Translations under genes and position numbers: made by a program | Notes under the pieces: model-generated | What the model was told of the DNA's origin: nothing | Database searches by the model: none | The model's input: the letters and a program-made list of their open reading frames with translations, nothing else | Shown here: piece by piece, positions 1-5,192 of the stretch | How the letters are laid out: every line of letters starts with the position of its first letter | Position numbering within the stretch: the first letter of the stretch is position 1 | NCBI GenBank assembly: GCA_014879855.1 | Contig: JACSRH010000289.1 | Span: 1 to 9,570 of the forward strand | Reading direction: 5' to 3' | DNA: 9,570 nt | Source of the DNA: Caldilineaceae bacterium | GTDB lineage: Bacteria; Chloroflexota; Anaerolineae; Caldilineales; Caldilineaceae

Positions 1-495
1 CTGATAGATCGCAAAGAGTTCACCGTCGTGCTCGAAAAGCAGCCAGTTCTTTTCGCACGGCTGGCGCGGCCCCTCCAGTTCCAACGCGCGCGCCGCCGAC
101 CGCGCCTGCAAGGTGTCCGGGTCGAGTTCCACCAGGGAAATCCGGTTGGGCGCTGTCTCCCAGTCGTTGTTGTAGTGTACGAACAGCCGGTTCCGGTAGA
201 CCAGGAAGCGCGCATCGAAATGGTTGGCAGCGTCACCGGGAATGGCGTCGGACAGCGCCGCCACCGAACCCGGAACCACGCGCAGGTGGTCGTCCAGCGC
301 ACAGATCGCAGTGGCAACGCGAAAGGGTTTCTCGTGGCCGAAATCCACCCGGTAAGCCATGAGCAAGCGATCTAGGAAGTACACGATGGCTGGGTTGTAG
401 ATACGGTAACGACCATGGCCCGCTTCCCAACGCCATTGTGTCGGCAGTAGATCAGCGGCGTCAAAGCAAATCGATGGAGTAAGGTTGGTGTTCAT
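1..495 (-). CDS. Beta-propeller glycosidase/phosphorylase-like protein, copy 2 (partial, 3' end outside window)
   Basis: An open frame begins at ATG 495 (an in-frame TGA lies at 507-505, so this is the first possible start) and stays open for 165 codons to the window edge. Its product begins MNTNLTPSICF and is clearly paralogous to the complete gene at 1542-2513: both share NPA(I/L), LLMAYRV, VVPGSV.ALSD.I, DARF, HYN and EKNW.LFEHD.EL.AIY in the same order and spacing. This pattern (an 'YNPA' first blade, a DARF/HYND blade and an EKNW blade) suggests the five-bladed propeller fold of the GH32/43/130 type. The family assignment is by motif only and the substrate is unknown. No good Shine-Dalgarno is visible before ATG 495. 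A long hairpin (538-605) separates it from the gene upstream. I am confident that it is a real gene and moderately confident of the fold. Confidence 0.82.
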   Translation of the reverse strand, partial: MNTNLTPSICFDAADLLPTQWRWEAGHGRYRIYNPAIVYFLDRLLMAYRVDFGHEKPFRVATAICALDDHLRVVPGSVAALSDAIPGDAANHFDARFLVYRNRLFVHYNNDWETAPNRISLVELDPDTLQARSAARALELEGPRQPCEKNWLLFEHDGELFAIYQ

Positions 496-537
496 GTTTC
501 TATGTCACGATGGGATGTGAGCTAGTGTTTCCGCAAA

Positions 538-605
538 CAACGCCCCCGGCACGCCGCACGACGAATCTGTCTTGCGTATTGGCTTGCGACGTGCCGGGGA
601 CGTTG
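538..605 (-). terminator. Long intergenic hairpin, possible terminator or processing structure
   Basis: Positions 538-558 pair with 585-605: caacg/cgttg (538-542 with 601-605), a C/A mismatch, ccccggcacg/cgtgccgggg (544-553 with 590-599), a second C/A mismatch, then cgca/tgcg (555-558 with 585-588). The loop is about 26 bases. It starts 12 bases past the TAG stop of the pyruvyl-transferase-like gene. On the minus strand the 3' arm is followed only by TTTGCGG, so the U-tract is poor for a classical intrinsic terminator. It could instead be an attenuator, an mRNA-stability element or a mobile-element relic. The inverted repeat is certain; the function is not. Confidence 0.45.
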
Positions 606-617
606 CCTGGTTCTGCA

Positions 618-1487
618 CTAGACAGGATATGGGAAGGCTCGCAAAAGAGAATCTAGCTCGCCTACTTGCCCATGCCGTCCTTCTGCCTGCCACCAATGCT
701 GTCCTTCGTTCAGGTTCTCTACAAATCTGAGGTGAATGCCTAGATAAGCAGCCCAGTCCAGCCACTTGGCCGGCACATCCACGTAGCCGTCATCATGTGC
801 GGCCCAGGGAATCCCATATGCTTGCGCTAAAATTGCGCCATGCAGGCTACCGGTTAGGACAAATGCTGCACCGGCAACGGCATCGATAGCCTGGGCTGCG
901 CTGCAGATGGGGATGTCCAGTGTCAAACGCGCTTTCACCATTTTCCAGATACTTCTGAGCGAAGGCCGCGTTCCTGGCGCTGGACTGGCGATAATGCGAG
1001 CAGGCACCAGCAGATCACAACCTGTGCTTAGGCATCGCTGCCGGGCAGTGACGGCATCGGTGCGGAAGTAGTGTGGCATAACTACTGTGCGTCCATGTTG
1101 TTTGGGAGCAACAGATGACAAGCGGGGCAGTAACAGCGCCGGATCGCCAAGCGGTGTATCAGGTGGCAAGCCGAGTCCTGCAACTGTTTGCGGTCCACGC
1201 ACGGCATGAAACGTAATACGTGTGGCAAAGCGCGGCTGTAGTGGTATACCACGCCAGCCGCAGCCCCACACATCTACCGGTTCGGTAATAATCTCAAATG
1301 TACGATCATAAAGAACTGAACCGATAGGCAGTAGACAGTGACCCGGATTGATGGTGTGGACGTGACGTGCATGGCGCGTGACTGCTTGAAAGCCCATCTT
1401 TTTGAGGACAAGCGTTCCGATGAAGTCTCCCAGGTTCTGTACGACGGCACTCTGTAACCAGTGGTAGGTGCGTATGATGGGCATCAT
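618..1487 (-). CDS. Polysaccharide pyruvyl transferase-like protein (PF04230-type)
   Basis: The 289-aa product has the motif series of the polysaccharide pyruvyl transferase family: an N-terminal NLGD segment (residues 18-21, VVQNLGDFIGTLVLKK), a central VWGCGWRG (73-80), FHAVRGPQTVAGLGLP (93-108) leading to LGDPALLLP (113-121), and a late LTGSLHGAILAQAYGIP (211-227). Family members transfer pyruvate from PEP to sugars of exopolysaccharides or cell-wall polymers; some relatives have other roles, so the reaction is inferred. The length is slightly short for the family (commonly 300-400). Two adjacent ATG codons are possible, at 1487 and 1484. GGAG at 1495-1492 lies 4 bases before the first and 7 before the second, so 1484 may be the true start. 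It begins 54 bases after the upstream propeller gene, probably in the same transcript, and is followed by a strong hairpin. Confidence 0.85.
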   Translation of the reverse strand: MMPIIRTYHWLQSAVVQNLGDFIGTLVLKKMGFQAVTRHARHVHTINPGHCLLPIGSVLYDRTFEIITEPVDVWGCGWRGIPLQPRFATRITFHAVRGPQTVAGLGLPPDTPLGDPALLLPRLSSVAPKQHGRTVVMPHYFRTDAVTARQRCLSTGCDLLVPARIIASPAPGTRPSLRSIWKMVKARLTLDIPICSAAQAIDAVAGAAFVLTGSLHGAILAQAYGIPWAAHDDGYVDVPAKWLDWAAYLGIHLRFVENLNEGQHWWQAEGRHGQVGELDSLLRAFPYPV

Positions 1488-1541
1488 TTCACTCCAAAAT
1501 CACTGACCGACGCATTCGAGTGCCGGAACATCCAACACCAG

Positions 1542-2513
1542 CTACAGACGATTTGGCAGTATTCTATCCAGGATCGCGATACAACAATACTCATTCTCTG
1601 CGCCGAATGAGACCAGCCACGCACCGCGATAAAAGACACTGCCACATGGGTAGGCAATCCGTTCGGCGCGAGCGTCCAGTTGTGGATACCATCGGCGCGG
1701 CAATCGCGGCGGATGGATGATCGGTCGGGGATGCAGCCACTGTGGTGCAAAAGGTGGCGATGCCGCAAACCCATACACGCCAGCCACGTAACGAATATAC
1801 CGGGTGGGTCTTTTGCCGAGCAAACGGCGAATCGTCGACCGGAGACGCCATACAGGAAAACATGAGTGAAAGACTGAGATGTAGCCGTCTCGGTAGCGTT
1901 GTGGTGGCGCCCCGCCGCGCATCGGGCCAAAAGGGAGCGTGTAGGCGTCGGTGTTCCAGTCAGAACGAAAAACGGGACGACATTTGATCATCTCTTTACC
2001 TTTCAAATCAACCGTGAGTACAACATGCGGTGAGATAGTGTAAATCGCCCACAGTTCGTCATCATGCTCAAACAGCATCCAATTCTTCTCGACAGAGCGT
2101 CTTGGCCCGTCCATCACGAGTTGACGCGCTGGAGCCGCCGCTTCCAAACTGTCTGGATCAATGTTCACCAGAAAAATGTGATTGCCTTCCTTGCGCGCAC
2201 CATCGTTATAGTGCAGAAACAGTTGCCCACCTAGCGTGCAAAAACGGGCATCAGCATGCCACTCTCCGCCGTTCTGGATCGAATCAGAAAGCGCAACCAC
2301 CGAGCCAGGGACTACCTGTAGCGCCGGGGTGAGACGGCAGATGGCCAACCGTCGTTGTCCATCCGCCGTGACGACGCGGTAGGCCATGAGCAGCTGTCCA
2401 TCAAAAACGGTGAGCGCCGGGTTGAAAACGCACCCATCTGACGATCTTCCGTCTGACCAGTTTCTGGGCATCAGTTCGTCGTTGGCAAAAACACGCACGC
2501 TTTTATCAATCAT
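1542..2513 (-). CDS. Beta-propeller glycosidase/phosphorylase-like protein, copy 1
   Basis: The product is 323 aa and apparently complete. Visible landmarks are FNPAL (30-34) and LLMAYRV (41-47), ADARF (87-91), HYNDG (101-105), EKNWMLFEHDDELWAIYTISPHVV (142-165, abbreviated here as the EKNW...SPH block), MRGGAPP (198-204) and AYPCGSVFYRGAWLVSFG (287-304). Repeating strand-turn-strand blocks with EKNW, RGG.P and YPCG resemble the five-bladed propellers of GH43/GH130-like proteins found in glycan loci. I cannot name catalytic residues or a substrate, and it might be a binding or processing protein. There is no signal peptide, so it is likely cytoplasmic. Its ATG overlaps the TGA of the glycosyltransferase gene (ATGA, 2513-2510), indicating translational coupling. 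A partial paralogue lies at the left edge of the window, with the pyruvyl-transferase-like gene between them. Confidence 0.85.
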   Translation of the reverse strand: MIDKSVRVFANDELMPRNWSDGRSSDGCVFNPALTVFDGQLLMAYRVVTADGQRRLAICRLTPALQVVPGSVVALSDSIQNGGEWHADARFCTLGGQLFLHYNDGARKEGNHIFLVNIDPDSLEAAAPARQLVMDGPRRSVEKNWMLFEHDDELWAIYTISPHVVLTVDLKGKEMIKCRPVFRSDWNTDAYTLPFGPMRGGAPPQRYRDGYISVFHSCFPVWRLRSTIRRLLGKRPTRYIRYVAGVYGFAASPPFAPQWLHPRPIIHPPRLPRRWYPQLDARAERIAYPCGSVFYRGAWLVSFGAENEYCCIAILDRILPNRL

Positions 2514-3481
2514 ACGTAGGGCCTGGTAGAATCCTGGCGGGTTCGAGCGCTACGCCTGTGCATTAACGCCTCTAGCGTAAATCCCAACCAGGTTGCGGTG
2601 ATCTGCATACAATACAACTGCTTGCGCTTATCCAGAGGATGCAGTCCCAGCATGAGCCACCGCCGGGCGACACCTAACCCTCCCCGCACGCAGCGCCACA
2701 TCATGGCGCGACGCCGCAGAGAGTGACTCATCATCAGGCGGGCATTGGTACGCCCTTTGCCGTATGCGCGTCGAATGAAGTACCGTTGCTGCAGACGTTC
2801 TCTAGGGACGCAATGGCTGACGATGGCGTGCGGTGTGTAAACCAATGCCTGACCTTGGTGCAGAATGCGTTGTTGAAACTCGCTCTCTTCGCTGCCCAGC
2901 AAGGCGACGCCTTGCCTGCCTAAGTCAGAACGAAAAAGGCCGACCCTTGCAAATGCACCGCGCCGGCATGAAAAATTGACTCCATACAATGGTTCGCCGG
3001 CATTCAGTGGCCGTACAACATCACCGAGATCAAGCATCGAAAGGTGTGGCAAGAGATCGTCAGTCAACCAGGCGGGGCGTTCACCCTGCCACAAGGGCAG
3101 CACTTTCCCTCCCACTACCCAGGCGTTGGGATGCGTGGTATAGGCGCCCAACAGCGCGGCAAGCCATTCTGGATCGGCTACGGCATCATCGTCCATGAAG
3201 GCGATGATGTCACCCTCAGCCATCTCGACCGCCAGGTTGCGCGCATGGGAAAGTCCGAGAACAGGTTGCGCTGCGCTGCGTAGAGTCACGTTGCCCCCAG
3301 CCGCGCGGTAACGTTGGATGATCTGCGGCGTCTCATCCGTGGACGCGTTGTCAATCACCAGAATCTCAAAGTCCGCCGGCGGCAGGCTTTGGGCGAGCAG
3401 GCTCTCGATGGCGGCGGGTAGTAACGTAGCCCGGTTATGGGTGCAGATGGCGGCGGTGATGCGGATAGAGTGTTCAGCCAC
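2510..3481 (-). CDS. Family 2 glycosyltransferase (GT-A fold)
   Basis: From the GTG at 3481 the product is 323 aa. It opens with IRITAAICTHNRATLLPAAI, the beta-strand and CTHNR start of GT2 enzymes, then has LVIDNASTDET (41-51), GLSHARNLAV (76-85), the metal-binding FMDDDA (95-100), GVNFSCRRGAF (167-177) and an acceptor/catalytic-type LLGSEESEF (194-202). The C-terminus is basic and lacks an obvious pair of membrane helices, so it is probably a cytoplasmic or membrane-peripheral enzyme that moves a nucleotide-activated sugar to a glycan or lipid acceptor. Start choice: GTG 3481 (or TTG 3484) sits 9 (or 6) bases after a perfect GGAGG at 3495-3491 and the protein starts right before the fold. 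An upstream ATG at 3529 would add 16 unconserved residues and overlap the previous gene by 56 bases. The GTG start overlaps it by only 8. Donor and acceptor are unknown. Confidence 0.92.
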   Translation of the reverse strand: MAEHSIRITAAICTHNRATLLPAAIESLLAQSLPPADFEILVIDNASTDETPQIIQRYRAAGGNVTLRSAAQPVLGLSHARNLAVEMAEGDIIAFMDDDAVADPEWLAALLGAYTTHPNAWVVGGKVLPLWQGERPAWLTDDLLPHLSMLDLGDVVRPLNAGEPLYGVNFSCRRGAFARVGLFRSDLGRQGVALLGSEESEFQQRILHQGQALVYTPHAIVSHCVPRERLQQRYFIRRAYGKGRTNARLMMSHSLRRRAMMWRCVRGGLGVARRWLMLGLHPLDKRKQLYCMQITATWLGFTLEALMHRRSARTRQDSTRPYV

Positions 3482-4277
3482 CAAGACCGACCTCCGCCAA
3501 GATTGAGGCTCTTTGCCACAGCCGCGCATACACCTCGCGCAAGTTGTCAGGCATGTTCTCTTCCGGTTGGGTGCGCCGTAATGTTGGCTCGGGGAAGGAG
3601 CGATCTGGCGTCACCTCCAGAAAGGCGGCCAGCCGGTCCAGCCCTGAACTATCCAGCACCTGATCATAATGCAGGAACAGCCAATCCCCTTCCTGGCTGT
3701 GAAGATCGAGAACGTGCGTGTACATCAGCCGCCACACTTCCAGACAATCCGCATACGTGAGCTTCAGTCGCGCCAGTTTGGGAACAACCCGTGTCTCCTG
3801 CAACATACTCCGCGCCGTGATGGTGGGATCACGAAAAACACAGACAAACCGGATGTTGTGCAGCCAGGGTCGCCAGACTGGCAGCGTATAGCAGAAACGC
3901 GGATCCTTGAAGCAGTAGGGCGCACGGGTGGTCAACACCCGGATGCGATCTTCGATCGCCGGCGTTGAGGACAACGGCGCGCCGACCGGGATTTTCGCCA
4001 GCCAGCGCCCGTCATGGGTGAAACGTCTTGAAAACACCGTCCGGCAGAGCAGTCGGTAGAGTCTGCGGGGGCGGAACGGGGGCGGCGCCCAGGGCGTGAG
4101 CGGCTTCAGAATCGCTTCGTTGATGGCATTGACCTCTGCATCCTCAAAGAAACCCTTCGGGTTGGCATGGCGCGGTGTAACCAAATGCTCGCCCATGAAA
4201 TAGCCGCTCTGCGCCAATGCGCCAGCGACCATACTGGTGCCGCTGCGGCCAGCGCCGAGGATCAGACAGTTCTTCAT
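3474..4277 (-). CDS. PAPS-dependent sulfotransferase family protein (second of two)
   Basis: The 267-aa product starts MKNCLILGAGRSGTSMVAGA. GAGRSGTS (8-15) is the 5'-phosphosulfate (PSB) P-loop of sulfotransferases. FEDAEVNAINEAIL (44-57) and FKDPRF (123-128) follow, and FVCVFRDPTITARSML (144-159) carries the 3'-phosphate-binding Arg149 and Ser157 expected for PAPS binding. HYDQVL (203-208) and a C-terminal PEENMPDNL block complete a typical small bacterial sulfotransferase. It would move sulfate from PAPS to a hydroxyl or amine on a sugar or lipid in the cytoplasm; the acceptor is unknown. It is not closely similar to the neighbouring sulfotransferase, so the pair is not a recent duplication and probably acts on different positions. 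Its ATG overlaps the TGA of the upstream gene (4277-4274), indicating coupling. Confidence 0.9.
   Translation of the reverse strand: MKNCLILGAGRSGTSMVAGALAQSGYFMGEHLVTPRHANPKGFFEDAEVNAINEAILKPLTPWAPPPFRPRRLYRLLCRTVFSRRFTHDGRWLAKIPVGAPLSSTPAIEDRIRVLTTRAPYCFKDPRFCYTLPVWRPWLHNIRFVCVFRDPTITARSMLQETRVVPKLARLKLTYADCLEVWRLMYTHVLDLHSQEGDWLFLHYDQVLDSSGLDRLAAFLEVTPDRSFPEPTLRRTQPEENMPDNLREVYARLWQRASILAEVGLGG
3491..3495 (-). promoter_or_regulatory. Ribosome binding site GGAGG deciding the GT2 start
   Basis: The minus strand reads GGAGG at 3495-3491, inside the last codons of the sulfotransferase gene. It lies 9 bases before GTG 3481 and 6 before TTG 3484, which supports a non-ATG start for the glycosyltransferase over the ATG at 3529. 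Confidence 0.7.
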
Positions 4278-5176
4278 GGCGCCGCCAACCAGTGACTCAG
4301 ATCGCGACCGATGAGGTCTTGCAGGCGCAAGATCTCATCGCGATAGCTCTCGGTCAGTTCGCAGCGCAGAGCGGGGTCGAGGGGCGGCGGCTTCATCTGG
4401 TTCCAGGCGCGCAGGCGGCTGCCCACCATGCGGCGCAAATGCGTGGGTGCTATCGCTCGGCACCTCCCCGCATGGCGCAAAAGAAAACTCAACGCCCGAT
4501 TGCGCGGCCAGACTGTCACATTACGCTGCGCTACCGTATCAGGCATCGACGACGGATCAACATGCAGAAACAGGCACAGGTCGTGCAGCAGAGCAGCAGG
4601 CTGAGCGTTCAGGTCATCATAGAGATAAATCCGTAACTGTTCGCGCGGAAACAGCGCAAAGTATGGCGCTAAATTGGTGAAGTAGAGGCTGTTAAGCCGG
4701 TAGTGGCAGCCCGGCGGCCAGTTGGCTTCGAGCCGTTGACCTTCGGCAGCCAGCGCCTCACGAAAGTCGGTCAACGGCTCGAAGCCTTTCTGCCGGCGAA
4801 AACTAAACTGGGAATAGGCACGGTCGGCCGGCTGGCGCAGGATGGCAATCACGCGCATATCCGGCAGCCGGCGGCGGATATTGGCAGCCGTGCGTTCCGG
4901 CTGGTAGCTGGTCAAATAGAGGGGCGACGCCTCGCCGCGCGCCACATAGCCGTCTGCCTCAGCAAAGAGTGCCTGGTAGTCTCCCCACTCGGTCACAGCA
5001 TGCTGGCGGTAGTAACCTGCGTCTGGTCCAGCAAAAGCTGGCGGCTGGCCGTCGAAGGCGAAAAAGTACGGCTCCTTGACCCGGCTCATGAAGACCTGCG
5101 GATGCTGCGCCAGGGTTGCGTAGAGCGCGGTCGTCCCGCACTTGGGTGGGCCAATGATCAGAAAATTTGGCGTCAT
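4274..5176 (-). CDS. Sulfotransferase, heparan-sulfate-type domain (first of two)
   Basis: From ATG 5176 the product is 300 aa and opens directly with the domain: TPNFLIIGPPKCGTTALYATL contains the PSB loop PKCGTTAL (11-18). HPQVFMSRVKEPYFF (25-39) has the KEP.FF signature of heparan/chondroitin-type sulfotransferases, with Lys34. VIAILRQPADRAYSQF (109-124) supplies Arg114 and Ser122 for PAPS 3'-phosphate binding, and LYDDL (185-189) is the late conserved block. The likely role is O- or N-sulfation of a glycan or glycolipid from PAPS. A longer frame reaches back to ATG 5272, but that adds 32 unconserved residues overlapping the acyl-ligase gene; with ATG 5176 there is a 16-base gap after that gene's TAG at 5195-5193. 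The Shine-Dalgarno is weak, so reinitiation from the upstream gene is likely. Confidence 0.92.
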   Translation of the reverse strand: MTPNFLIIGPPKCGTTALYATLAQHPQVFMSRVKEPYFFAFDGQPPAFAGPDAGYYRQHAVTEWGDYQALFAEADGYVARGEASPLYLTSYQPERTAANIRRRLPDMRVIAILRQPADRAYSQFSFRRQKGFEPLTDFREALAAEGQRLEANWPPGCHYRLNSLYFTNLAPYFALFPREQLRIYLYDDLNAQPAALLHDLCLFLHVDPSSMPDTVAQRNVTVWPRNRALSFLLRHAGRCRAIAPTHLRRMVGSRLRAWNQMKPPPLDPALRCELTESYRDEILRLQDLIGRDLSHWLAAP

Positions 5177-5192
5177 CGTCGTTTTCGTTTGC

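Noticed and set aside
1488..1541. Possible promoter or terminator in the 54-base gap before the pyruvyl-transferase-like gene.
   Set aside because: No -10/-35 pair and no stem-loop with a U-tract could be seen; only a GGAG ribosome binding site at 1495-1492.
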